A stretch of DNA of 64,000 bases from Anaerolineales bacterium (GTDB lineage: Bacteria > Chloroflexota > Anaerolineae > Aggregatilineales > UBA2796). Location of the stretch: positions 248,001 to 312,000 of the forward strand of contig JABTTZ010000004.1 in NCBI GenBank assembly GCA_015075625.1, in the 5' to 3' direction. Below, piece after piece: positions 24,296-32,310 of this stretch (the stretch's first letter is position 1; every line of letters starts with the position of its first letter). The notes under the pieces were generated by a model that was not told the DNA's origin, did no database searches, and saw nothing but the letters and a program-made list of their open reading frames with translations. A program made the translations under genes and the position numbers.

Positions 24296-24685
24296 CTATT
24301 GCGCGATCACGTTCACATCGTAACGGTGCATCATATCGAGTAGCTCTTCACGCTTGATCCGGTACATCTGCCCGCCAGCATAAGCTTTGCGGCGATGACG
24401 GTCAGCCAGTTGCAACCGGTTGAGAATATGCCCAATCCATTGCGTGTGTCCCATCTGTTCTTTCGTATAACTCAACAAGGATTGAACCTGCACGCGCAAA
24501 TCGGTTGCTTTGATCCACATGGTTTCCTTCGGGCAAACAACCACCCGATAGACCATTTCATGCAGCAGCTTTTTTTGACTGCTGCGTTTTAGCTTGTTAT
24601 ACAGTATGCTCACTTTTACAATGATCGTGAGTGCCGCATCCAAATTGGCGATGTGAACATCGTTGTGCGCCTGTAACGACTGTAG
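24296..24685 (-). pseudogene. second serine recombinase C-terminal remnant
   Basis: The minus strand from 24685 reads LQSLQAHNDVHIANLDAALT, IIVKVSILYNKLKRSSQKKL and LHEMVYRVVVCPKETMWIKA, the same helical C-terminal block as in the recombinase remnant at tRNA-Lys but from a different homologue (about half the positions shared in the aligned core). It ends with HTQWIGHILNRLQLADRHRR and YRIKREELLDMMHRY, a helix-turn-helix-like tail. The catalytic domain is missing. With the first remnant it brackets the 18.3-24.7 kb island. Confidence 0.72.
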
Positions 24686-24686
24686 T

Positions 24687-24716
24687 GCCCCCTCTCCCGC
24701 TGCGCGGGAGAAGGGG
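24687..24716. repeat. C/G hairpin, dispersed family copy 1
   Basis: GCCCCCTCTCCCGC followed by GCGGGAGAAGGGGC around a short loop forms a ~14-bp stem with one mismatch. Similar hairpins stand at 40183-40209 and 55465-55503, each followed by TAGGGG/TTCGGG-type sequence. It lies between the recombinase remnant and ppk2. No T-run follows, so it is a repeat rather than a clear terminator. Confidence 0.65.
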
Positions 24717-24767
24717 CTAGGGGTGAGGGTAACGGCGCACCATCAACTAATATAAGGGAATGTCGCT

Positions 24768-25577
24768 ATGGCGAAACAATCAATCATCCCCCCTATTGGC
24801 AAGAAGGTTAGTCTGAAGGATTATGATCCCGCCTACACGGGCGAGTTTAAGGATAAACGTGAGGCGGAAGAGGCGACCCAAAAAGACCTTGAACGCCTTG
24901 ACATCATTCAGGACACCCTCTTTGCCGGAGCAGAAAAATCGGTTCTTGTCGTCTTTCAAGCAATGGACACGGGCGGCAAAGACGGGGCGATCCGCCATGT
25001 ATTTAAGGGGGTTGACCCACAAGGCGTTCAGATTAGTTCCTTCAAAGCGCCCACTGCTGACGAACTCGCCCGTGATTTTCTCTGGCGGGTGCATCGCTGC
25101 GTCCCGCCCAAAGGGATGATCGGCGTCTTTAATCGCTCCCATTACGAAGATGTTTTGGTTGTGCGCGTCCATAACCTTGTGCCGAAAACAATCTGGAAAG
25201 AGCGTTACGACCACATCAACCGCTTTGAGGAACTGCTCAGCGAACACAGGACGATTATCCTGAAATTTTTCCTGCACATCTCGAAGGCGGAGCAAAAAGA
25301 ACGCCTTGAGGCACGTCGAGACGACCCCCAAAAACGCTGGAAATTCAACCTAGGCGATTTGAAAGAGCGTGATCGGTGGGATGATTACATGGCGGCATAT
25401 GAGGAGGTGTTGACAAAATGCAATACCTCCTACGCCCCTTGGCACATTGTCCCTGCCAACAAAAAATGGTACCGAAACTATGTGATCACACGGGCGATTT
25501 TGGAAGCATTGGAGAAGGCGAAACTGAGTTATCCCCCCGCGCCGGAAGGGGTGGAAAAGATCGTTGTCCCAGATTAA
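24768..25577 (+). CDS. polyphosphate kinase 2 family (polyphosphate:nucleotide phosphotransferase)
   Basis: Transfers phosphate between polyphosphate and a nucleoside mono- or diphosphate. 269 residues. Walker A VFQAMDTGGKDGAIRHVF near residues 62-79, Walker B-like region GVFNRSHYEDVLVVRVH near 120-136, and the lid module RDDPQKRWKFNLGDLKERDR near 184-203 followed by W-Y residues of the C-terminal helix (WHIVPANKKWYRNY). The ATG at 24768 has AAGGGA 8 nt upstream. Which PPK2 class, and so AMP or ADP/GDP preference, cannot be decided by eye. First gene to the right of the island; monocistronic. Confidence 0.93.
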   Translation: MAKQSIIPPIGKKVSLKDYDPAYTGEFKDKREAEEATQKDLERLDIIQDTLFAGAEKSVLVVFQAMDTGGKDGAIRHVFKGVDPQGVQISSFKAPTADELARDFLWRVHRCVPPKGMIGVFNRSHYEDVLVVRVHNLVPKTIWKERYDHINRFEELLSEHRTIILKFFLHISKAEQKERLEARRDDPQKRWKFNLGDLKERDRWDDYMAAYEEVLTKCNTSYAPWHIVPANKKWYRNYVITRAILEALEKAKLSYPPAPEGVEKIVVPD

Positions 25578-25648
25578 GCTCAGTATGGGCTGCGTGGAAA
25601 CGTGCCACACCCTGTAGGGACGCGCTATAGCGCGTCCGCTAACCAGAA

Positions 25649-26740
25649 CTACGGTTCAACATAGATCGGGTTGCTGAAAATCCATGCCCGTTCGATTCCT
25701 TTGTAAATGTGCCAGACCTCAACGCGGTAAGCGCCGGGGCGCTTTGCCGTAAAGGTGATGTTTTCTCGCCCTGTCGTCTCGGCAATGACCTTTCCCTCGT
25801 GAATCACCTTGAAATGGCTGCGTTCGTGGCAGAGCGCCTGAAGGGTGACCCCACTCCCTACGCGGATTGTCCCGCCCATGAGCGCTGTTCCCAACTCACC
25901 TGTGGCAGAAAAGCGAAACCCCCGTGCATTGCCAATCAGATCATAGGCGACGAATGAGCGCCCCTCGCGGAGCGCCCGATAGATAATCGCTTGATCCTCC
26001 GCCCACCGTCCGCTGAAGGGTTTATGTGCCAAGATGTGCGTGTTGACACAGCTAAAGAGAAAATCGTAGGGAAAGACAACGTGTTGGAGTATTCCCACGC
26101 GGACGGTCATTCCGTGCGCATCGGAATTGCCTATGACACTGATCGGTTTGCCTGCCATGAGCAGATCATCCCACAAGCGAAGGGTATCGGGGTTTGGTCC
26201 GATCACAAGGTCTTCGGGGCGAAAGGCGGCTCGCATCAGATTCCGCACGCCGCCTTTGATAACCCGCTTGAAATCGCTCATGTAGTTCCACAGTTCCAGC
26301 CCCGCATACCCGCTCACTTGCCAATCGACCCAGGGGATGGGCGGCTCATGGACAATGGCGAGTTCGGTATCCTTTGGATGAGCGAGATAGGCGAGACCGC
26401 CCGCCGCGTTGACCGCATCAATGAGTTCTTGGGGATCGGCAGCGCATTGGCAGAGTTCCATCCCCGCCCCATAGACAAGAAGGTGATTCACCTGTGGGTC
26501 GCGCTGGCGATCATGAACTTCCTCGCCTGTCAGAAGCAGGACATACCCGCGTTTATCATCGCCATAGTAACCCTCCACGCCGCGCACGAGGATGTTGTGA
26601 TCGGTGACGATCACGAAATCGATGCCCGCCGCCAACGCCGCCGCCGCAATCTGCTCATGCGACCCTTCCCCATCCGAATACGGGGTGTGCATATGCATGT
26701 TCCCAACGTATTCGGTAAGGGTTAGGTAGCCGCCGCTCAT
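25649..26740 (-). CDS. PHP-domain metal-dependent phosphoesterase
   Basis: 363 residues with the PHP signature motifs: NMHMHTPYSDGEGSHEQIA near 14-32 (H-x-H and D), VIVTDHNILV near 43-52, LLTGEEVHD near 69-77, YLAHPKD near 121-127 and VIGNSDAHGM near 200-210. These give a three-metal centre that hydrolyses phosphoesters; the substrate is unknown. The C-terminal ~70 residues (GSGVTLQALCHERSHFKVIH) form a beta-rich domain as in CehA/McbA-type PHP proteins. Its ATG is 6 bp after the stop of the PD40 gene, so it belongs to the leftward array starting near 30371. Confidence 0.86.
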   Translation of the reverse strand: MSGGYLTLTEYVGNMHMHTPYSDGEGSHEQIAAAALAAGIDFVIVTDHNILVRGVEGYYGDDKRGYVLLLTGEEVHDRQRDPQVNHLLVYGAGMELCQCAADPQELIDAVNAAGGLAYLAHPKDTELAIVHEPPIPWVDWQVSGYAGLELWNYMSDFKRVIKGGVRNLMRAAFRPEDLVIGPNPDTLRLWDDLLMAGKPISVIGNSDAHGMTVRVGILQHVVFPYDFLFSCVNTHILAHKPFSGRWAEDQAIIYRALREGRSFVAYDLIGNARGFRFSATGELGTALMGGTIRVGSGVTLQALCHERSHFKVIHEGKVIAETTGRENITFTAKRPGAYRVEVWHIYKGIERAWIFSNPIYVEP

Positions 26741-26746
26741 GCCCCG

Positions 26747-28408
26747 TTAGTTCCCCCAATCGGTGAGGATCACGGCTTCGGGGTCAAGCGTGAGTTGGTA
26801 GATTTCCTGTGTTGCCACATGGACGGCATAGACTTCCCATTTCCCGCTGCGGTTGCTGGAAAAACCGAGATACTGACCATCCGGCGACCAGCGCACATTG
26901 ATGATCTCGTTCATCCCAGAGACAAGGGCGCTTGGTGCGCCGCCGCTGACGAGGTAGATCGTTGTTTCAGAGGAGTCTTTTGCCCGTCCGGTATAGGCAA
27001 TTTGCGATCCATCCAGACTGAACCGAGGGGACGCCTCAATAACTGCATCGCCATCATTCGTGATTCTGATCGGTGTGCCGCTTGGCAGCCCATCGGCAAG
27101 GTTGAGAACGTATATATCTGTCCCCGCACCATCGATAGGTGTTGTATCTGTCGTGTAGACAACCCGTATTCCATTCGGGGCAAGGTGTGGGTATAGATGT
27201 ATGCCGCTATCTTTATCTGTGAGACGGACAACCTGAAGGGGGATGGGCGTCGCTGTCTCGGTGGGAGGGATGGGTGTCTCCGTCGCATCGGTGGGAGTGT
27301 AGGTAGCGGTTGGGGGCGGCGTCGCGGTGGGGGGTGTCCCGGCGATGGGAAAGTTCACCTGCAGGTAGTAAATCGTTGAGTAAAGTTCGTTTTCGGTGAT
27401 ATTGCGCCCCACAAAAACGAAATCACGCCCAGTAGGGGCAAGGTTTGGTTGCTTTTGATCGGCAATAGGGGGACGGTTTCCCCACAAGGCGTTGATCTCT
27501 GAAGGACGCGCCCCGCCGAGGTTTTGCAGGCGGAGCAGCAGTTGGGGGCGGCTGCCAGAGACGTAGCGCCCGTAGATGATCCGTCCATCGGTTGTGAAAA
27601 TGGCATCTGCCCCGCGATTTTCGGCAACCTCTGTGCGTGTTCCGGTGGCAAGGTCAATCATGGCGATGGGCAAATAACCGTCCAGTGAGAGGGACTTTCC
27701 CGCCATGACCAAAAGCCGCCCGCTGATGCCCGCTGGTGGGGTGGCTAAGGGGGTTGCCGTCAGCAAACCACGCGGCGTATTCGTGGGGCGGGGTGTCCAC
27801 GAGGGTGGCAGTGCCTGACTCGTTTGGCGGGCAATCTCCGTCACCTGAAGAGCAAGTGCCGTCGCCGTCACCATCTTCGGATCATCCGTCGCTGTGAGCG
27901 TAGGAGGGATACTTGTAGAGGTGGGTTCAGGGGGGGCGCCCGGGTTACGAAAGAGAAGTACCACCGCCAACAGCCCGACGAGGATAACGCCACCCATGAT
28001 TGTCAGCGTGCGGCGCATCCCCTCATTTGCCGGGCTGATCGTCGCTCCCGACGTAGACTTCTTGCTAGTCCCAGAGGTGGAAAAAGAGGAGGCAAAAGGC
28101 TGTGTTGGTCGGCGCGGACGGCTGGCGCGGAGGTCTTCGGCGCGGTCAAGCTGCTCCAAAAGCTCTTTGGCGCGGGCGTTTTCCGGGTTGATGATCAGGA
28201 CGTTCCCCAGACAGGTTCGTTTTTCCTCAACATCGTCGCTTACCGAGGCAAGCAACAGCCATGCCCGTTCATGCTTATCGTCAAGCTCGGTTACTTCACG
28301 GTATTTATTTTTGGCGGTGGCGCGATCTCCGGCTTTCGCTGCTGCCGCAGCTTCGCGCATAAGCTGCTCAATCCGTGCATTTTTATCAGCGCCTGCTTTG
28401 GTGGTCAC
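26747..28408 (-). CDS. membrane protein: TPR-like module, one TM helix, PD40 (TolB-like) propeller
   Basis: 553 residues from a GTG at 28408 (GGGAG ~10 nt upstream). Residues ~10-95 form a TPR-like module (AAAAAKAGDRATAKNKYREV, HERAWLLLASVSDDVEEKRT, NVLIINPENARAKELLEQ). A Ser/Thr/Pro linker and a TM helix (TIMGGVILVGLLAVVLLF, ~136-153) lead to a long external Thr/Pro linker and a C-terminal propeller with PD40-type repeats (GSQIAYTGRAKDSSETTIYL, VRWSPDGQYLGFSSNRSGKW). The cytoplasmic TPR and external propeller suggest a scaffold or sensor; no specific function is known. It shares the N-terminal module with the two genes upstream. Confidence 0.82.
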   Translation of the reverse strand: MTTKAGADKNARIEQLMREAAAAAKAGDRATAKNKYREVTELDDKHERAWLLLASVSDDVEEKRTCLGNVLIINPENARAKELLEQLDRAEDLRASRPRRPTQPFASSFSTSGTSKKSTSGATISPANEGMRRTLTIMGGVILVGLLAVVLLFRNPGAPPEPTSTSIPPTLTATDDPKMVTATALALQVTEIARQTSQALPPSWTPRPTNTPRGLLTATPLATPPAGISGRLLVMAGKSLSLDGYLPIAMIDLATGTRTEVAENRGADAIFTTDGRIIYGRYVSGSRPQLLLRLQNLGGARPSEINALWGNRPPIADQKQPNLAPTGRDFVFVGRNITENELYSTIYYLQVNFPIAGTPPTATPPPTATYTPTDATETPIPPTETATPIPLQVVRLTDKDSGIHLYPHLAPNGIRVVYTTDTTPIDGAGTDIYVLNLADGLPSGTPIRITNDGDAVIEASPRFSLDGSQIAYTGRAKDSSETTIYLVSGGAPSALVSGMNEIINVRWSPDGQYLGFSSNRSGKWEVYAVHVATQEIYQLTLDPEAVILTDWGN

Positions 28409-28424
28409 GCTTTAGAACTCCCGC

Positions 28425-29978
28425 CTAGAAACCCGGACGAAATTCAACGGAAAGGACGTTCCCGTTTTGGTTGGTCACTTGCTGCGCGTTACGCCCTGTT
28501 GCCACAGGGACGATGAAAAGTTGATACTGCCCACCGTTGCGGTTCGAGGCATAGGCAAGGTACAAGCCATCGGGCGACCATGCCGGGTCCGCATTGGAGG
28601 CGTTGCCATCCTCCACCAAAAGCGGGCGCTCATCCGACCCATCGGCACGCATCAGGTAAATCTTGGCAAGAGAGCGGCTGCGCGTGCTGATGAAAGCAAT
28701 GGTTCGACCATCGGGCGAAAAGACCGGGCGTGTATTCTGCCCCCCAGAGTTTGTGAGGGCAACGGGCTTTGCCTGCGGGGTGTCGTTTTCCACAGGCAGG
28801 GCAAAAATCTGGAAGGACTGCCGTCCGGTGGTATCCGAGGTAAAGACGAGTGTTTTTCCATCGGGCGAGAACGCCGGATCAATATCGGCATAGGGCGTTG
28901 AGACATAGCGAATCACGTTTGTCCCATCGGCATTCATCAGGTAAATCTGGTCATTCTCAAAATCGCTGGCGACAAACGCAATTCGTTTGCCGTCCGGCGA
29001 CCAGGCAGGTGAGCGCACCCGTGAGGACTGCACCTTCGTCAGGATCACCTCTTCCGACCCATCGGCGTTGGCAACGGCAATCTGTTCAGAACCATCGGCA
29101 ATCGTGGTATAGGCAATTTTGCGCCCATCAGGGGAATAGCTGGGATTCGCCAAAAACCGGTCTGTCAGCGTGCTGTCACGTGAACCATCCCCATTCACAA
29201 TACGGGTACTGGAGACGCCCTCTCGTTCCAAACTATATACCAAGCGATAGCCCGCTAAGGGTGGCAGGGTTGCTGGCGGCGTGTTCGTGGGTGCGGGGGT
29301 GTTCGTGGGAATAGGCGTCCATGTAGCGGGGTTACTTGTCGCGTTCGGGTCAATGGTCACCCGCGTGGCGATCAACTCGACGGTGGGTGAACTCTGCTGC
29401 ACAACGCGAGTGGGTGTCTGGTTTACAGGGGTAGGCGTCAGAGGGGCTGTGCCGAACCCGCCTGTGGCAAGCAAAATCCCCACACCAATGACCGTCACCC
29501 CTAGAAGGACAAAAAATAGAATCTGTGGATCGACCCCGTTGGGATTGCGCTGCCGCCGCCACGCCTCTTTCGTAGCGCTGCCAGCCGCCTCCCCCGCACG
29601 AACGGTGGGGGCAGTAACCGGCGGCGGGCGGCGGATGGTGCTGGTGGCGGGGGATTGCCCCGCGCCTGTTTTAGCACCCCCTTCTTCGGTTAGGGAAACA
29701 ATCCCCTGCGAGGGAGGGGAGGGTTTCAGGCGCTCTAAGGCTTGGCGGGCGCGTTCATTGTTAGGGTTGATCTCTAAGACATTTTCAAGGCAAATACGCC
29801 GTTCACGGGGTGTCTCCACCACAGAGGCGAGGACGAGCCACGCTTGTTCATTGCTATCGTCTTGCTCAAGCACTTTTTCAAGCGCCTGCCGTGCTTCGCC
29901 ACGCCGTCCCGCTTTGGCGGCGGCAATCCCCTGTTGGAGGAGCTTATCCACTGCGTTCGATTCGTTATCCACACTCAC
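28425..29978 (-). CDS. membrane protein: TPR-like module, TM helix, PD40 propeller (paralogue)
   Basis: 517 residues with the same plan as its downstream neighbour. TPR-like module at ~10-90 (KLLQQGIAAAKAGRRGEARQ, NEQAWLVLASVVETPRERRI, NVLEINPNNERARQALERL), TM helix near 150-170 (ILFFVLLGVTVIGVGILLA) and Thr/Pro linker. At least five PD40 repeats follow (NPSYSPDGRKIAYTTIADGS, SPAWSPDGKRIAFVASDFEN, DPAFSPDGKTLVFTSDTTGR, RPVFSPDGRTIAFISTRSRS, DPAWSPDGLYLAYASNRNGG), enough for most of a six-bladed propeller. Start is one of two nearby GTGs (29978 or 29972) after AGAGG. Function unknown. Confidence 0.84.
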   Translation of the reverse strand: MSVDNESNAVDKLLQQGIAAAKAGRRGEARQALEKVLEQDDSNEQAWLVLASVVETPRERRICLENVLEINPNNERARQALERLKPSPPSQGIVSLTEEGGAKTGAGQSPATSTIRRPPPVTAPTVRAGEAAGSATKEAWRRQRNPNGVDPQILFFVLLGVTVIGVGILLATGGFGTAPLTPTPVNQTPTRVVQQSSPTVELIATRVTIDPNATSNPATWTPIPTNTPAPTNTPPATLPPLAGYRLVYSLEREGVSSTRIVNGDGSRDSTLTDRFLANPSYSPDGRKIAYTTIADGSEQIAVANADGSEEVILTKVQSSRVRSPAWSPDGKRIAFVASDFENDQIYLMNADGTNVIRYVSTPYADIDPAFSPDGKTLVFTSDTTGRQSFQIFALPVENDTPQAKPVALTNSGGQNTRPVFSPDGRTIAFISTRSRSLAKIYLMRADGSDERPLLVEDGNASNADPAWSPDGLYLAYASNRNGGQYQLFIVPVATGRNAQQVTNQNGNVLSVEFRPGF

Positions 29979-29993
29979 ACCTCTAGGGAAAAA

Positions 29994-30371
29994 CTAGGGA
30001 ATGACCACCACAACGAGGATCGCCACAATGACGATCAAGAGAATGAGGAAAAACACCAACGTCATGCCAAAACGCATGGAGGCTTGTTCGGTGTTTTGAA
30101 TGGCATCATCCATCGCCCGCATCAGCTTCTGGGCGCTGGCATTGTTAGGGTTAATATCCAAGACGGTTTGAAGGAGGCGGCGTTTTTCAAGCTGATCGTC
30201 TTGGACAGACGCCAACCACAGCCAAGCCCGCTCGTTGCGCTTGTCTTGGTCAAGGACACGCTGAAGGATTACCTTGGCGCTGTCTTTGTTGCCCATCCTC
30301 GCCGCCTCAATACCCTGTCGTAACAGGTCTTCAAGGCTAAGCCCCTTTGGTTCGCCAGATCGTGCTGTCAT
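29994..30371 (-). CDS. small TPR-like tail-anchored membrane protein
   Basis: 125 residues from the ATG at 30371 (GAGGA 6 nt upstream); a longer reading upstream lacks a ribosome site and begins with non-family sequence. It has the same module as the next two proteins (LLRQGIEAARMGNKDSAKVI, NERAWLWLASVQDDQLEKRR, VLDINPNNASAQKLMRAM) and then a C-terminal hydrophobic helix (MTLVFFLILLIVIVAILVVV) that ends the protein. It is thus the minimal form of the family, without a propeller. It heads the array of three paralogues and the PHP gene. Confidence 0.82.
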   Translation of the reverse strand: MTARSGEPKGLSLEDLLRQGIEAARMGNKDSAKVILQRVLDQDKRNERAWLWLASVQDDQLEKRRLLQTVLDINPNNASAQKLMRAMDDAIQNTEQASMRFGMTLVFFLILLIVIVAILVVVVIP

Positions 30372-30541
30372 TCTTTGATCCTCTTTCCGTGCAGTGCGCG
30401 TCCCACCCCTAGCCTCGTTTGGAGAATAGACTAGCTTGGAGAATATCCATATGAATATAGGGTGAATATAGCCCGAAACGGCGAAGAAAGGCAAGCATCT
30501 CCGCCGAAAGGCATGGCGGCAATGCGCTCACCTTATCACCC

Positions 30542-31744
30542 CTACCATCCTCGCGCCCACCGCTGCACTTCGTCATAAATCGGGCGAGGGCGAAAATCGA
30601 CGGTGACAAAGGCAAAATAGTCTTGGTAGGTGCGATGAAGGATGGGCGAACGAAAATACCAAAAACAGAGGTTGCGGATAGTGGGATGGGCTGTTTCGGT
30701 GTAGCGCAGCGCATCCAGCGTCGAGGTGATCCGCATGGCGGGCGGGACGGCGTGAATCCAGCGAGGGTGGTCGTTCCAACTGCTTTCGGTGATGTAGATA
30801 GGCTTTTCGCCATCCCCATTCGCCGCCATGACCTCTAGAAGCAGTTCGTAGCGGCGGTAATTAAGGCGATCTGCGGCGGGCGGGTCAAGGGCGGGGCGCG
30901 TAAACCCATAGGTGTGGATCGCTAGGGCGTCAAAATAAGCCCCGCCGCCCGCCGCATACAGCCCTTCCAGAAACAGTCGGTCATCAAGGGCATTCGCGCT
31001 GCGCTCTACCGTTGGGGCAAGCGCCCCGCCGAGGATGATCACCGATGGATTTGCCGCATGAGCCGCCCTGTAGACCGCCCGCAGCAGATCGACATATTCG
31101 GCGGGGGTGACGGATCGATACCCCCACTCAAAGGCAAGATTCGGTTCATTCCAGGGGATGATGTGGGTGACTTGCCCCGCATAGCGTTTGGCAAATGCCG
31201 CCACAAAACGGGCATAGCGCTCAAAGTAAGCAGGGGTCAGCCAGTTCAGAAAACTGGGATCGGCTTTTTCTTTCGGACGCGCCCACGCCGGAACAAACCC
31301 CAAACGGGCGATAACCGTCAGCCCTTCGTGCCTTGCCGCCGCGATGATCCGATCACTGTGTGACCAATCGTAGTAGCCCTCGGCAGGTTCAAGGTATGCC
31401 CACAAGAATAGGTTGACGATGGTTGACGCGCCCATCTCGCGTACCATGCGCAGCGTTTGGGCAATGGCAAGATCGGTCACTTCGCCGTCAAGCCGCGTGT
31501 GGACACAGGTGATTGGGTGTGCCGTTTGAACCGTTTGCGGCGGGGTGGGCAGCAGCCGCGCCGGAGGAGGGCGAATTTGGACGATCAAGAGCGCGGCAAC
31601 GGCAGCCCGCAGCCAGAGTCCCCAACGGGCAAGAAAAGTCCCCTGAAAGGCAAGCCCGGCACGATAAGCACGCGATGCAGGGTTCATCGGTGGGGACTCA
31701 TCAATCGATACCTTCTTTCGCTGCCCCTTTTCCTTCTGTGACAA
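30542..31744 (-). CDS. GH-A clan glycoside hydrolase-like protein (membrane-anchored or secreted)
   Basis: About 380-400 residues. An N-terminal hydrophobic segment (WGLWLRAAVAALLIVQI) precedes a TIM barrel of the clan GH-A type. The acid/base Glu is in HIIPWNEPNLAFEWGYRS and the nucleophile Glu in KPIYITESSWNDHPRW. Other barrel landmarks are VREMGASTIVNLFLWAYLEP, LTVIARLGFVPAWARPK and AYFDALAIHTYGF. Closest in feel to GH39/GH5-like 'cellulase family' proteins; no substrate can be given. The start is uncertain: TTG at 31744 or ATG at 31687 (MNPASRAYRAG); neither has a strong ribosome site. Confidence 0.8.
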   Translation of the reverse strand: MSQKEKGQRKKVSIDESPPMNPASRAYRAGLAFQGTFLARWGLWLRAAVAALLIVQIRPPPARLLPTPPQTVQTAHPITCVHTRLDGEVTDLAIAQTLRMVREMGASTIVNLFLWAYLEPAEGYYDWSHSDRIIAAARHEGLTVIARLGFVPAWARPKEKADPSFLNWLTPAYFERYARFVAAFAKRYAGQVTHIIPWNEPNLAFEWGYRSVTPAEYVDLLRAVYRAAHAANPSVIILGGALAPTVERSANALDDRLFLEGLYAAGGGAYFDALAIHTYGFTRPALDPPAADRLNYRRYELLLEVMAANGDGEKPIYITESSWNDHPRWIHAVPPAMRITSTLDALRYTETAHPTIRNLCFWYFRSPILHRTYQDYFAFVTVDFRPRPIYDEVQRWARGW

Positions 31745-31765
31745 AGGGCGAAGGGGCAGGGGAAT

Positions 31766-32221
31766 TTAGCCGATTTTGAATGAACTGAACATTTCGTTGA
31801 ACACCGGCGCAACGTCCTCTTGCACATCAAGGTCACAGGTTGCCGTCATCGTTATCAGAACTTGATTGATAACGAAGAATGCCTGTGTCTGCAACACCGG
31901 AACGTTACCATCAGGGTTCAGCCACGAATACATATGGTATTTGCCCGTCCCCACGCCCGCTTGCACATCATCCTCGGCAAGCAAGGTGAAGCCTGGATAT
32001 TCGGCGTTTTCGGTTTCTTGGGCGTTTTTCATGACGACCTCAGCGGTCACATCCGGTTGGACGGGGCGCAAGGTGATGATTACATTGGCGCGAAGGCGCT
32101 GCCCATGACTTGGCTCAATAAACATCGCCTGAATTTCAGGCGAGGCGGTGATGAACCAGTCTGAGGGAGTCTTCAGCGTAAAGAGCGGTCCTTGAAATTC
32201 CATGTAGGTACGTGTTGCCAC
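31766..32221 (-). CDS. DcrB/DUF1795-like protein
   Basis: 151 residues from the GTG at 32221, which has AAGGAG 9 nt upstream. EFQGPLFTLKTPSDWFITAS, VIITLRPVQPDVTAEVVM, GVGTGKYHMYSWLNPDGN, LQTQAFFVINQVLITMTATC and a final FNEMFSSFKIG follow the layout of DcrB-like domains ('P..W', central 'Q..........T.T...', end 'F..i..S.k'). No signal peptide, so cytoplasmic. DUF1795 proteins of the EagR type are chaperones of Type VI effectors. Here the gene follows directly a WXG100-fused protein, so a chaperone or adaptor role is an attractive inference. Family assignment is by eye and moderately sure. Confidence 0.6.
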   Translation of the reverse strand: MATRTYMEFQGPLFTLKTPSDWFITASPEIQAMFIEPSHGQRLRANVIITLRPVQPDVTAEVVMKNAQETENAEYPGFTLLAEDDVQAGVGTGKYHMYSWLNPDGNVPVLQTQAFFVINQVLITMTATCDLDVQEDVAPVFNEMFSSFKIG

Positions 32222-32310
32222 GAGAATGATCTCCTTTGTTCTTTGTTTGATTGTTCTAGGGTTTATCGGCACGCCCCATTGGGCGTGTTATCTATGTCTA
32301 AGGTGCTACG

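Noticed and set aside
24687-24716. Rho-independent terminator of the recombinase remnant
   Set aside because: There is no T-run on either side, and the same hairpin occurs at other places unrelated to that gene; classed as a dispersed repeat.
27824-28516. 230-codon plus-strand frame across two PD40 genes
   Set aside because: Shadow of the coding strand crossing a gene boundary; the minus-strand TPR and propeller motifs are clear.
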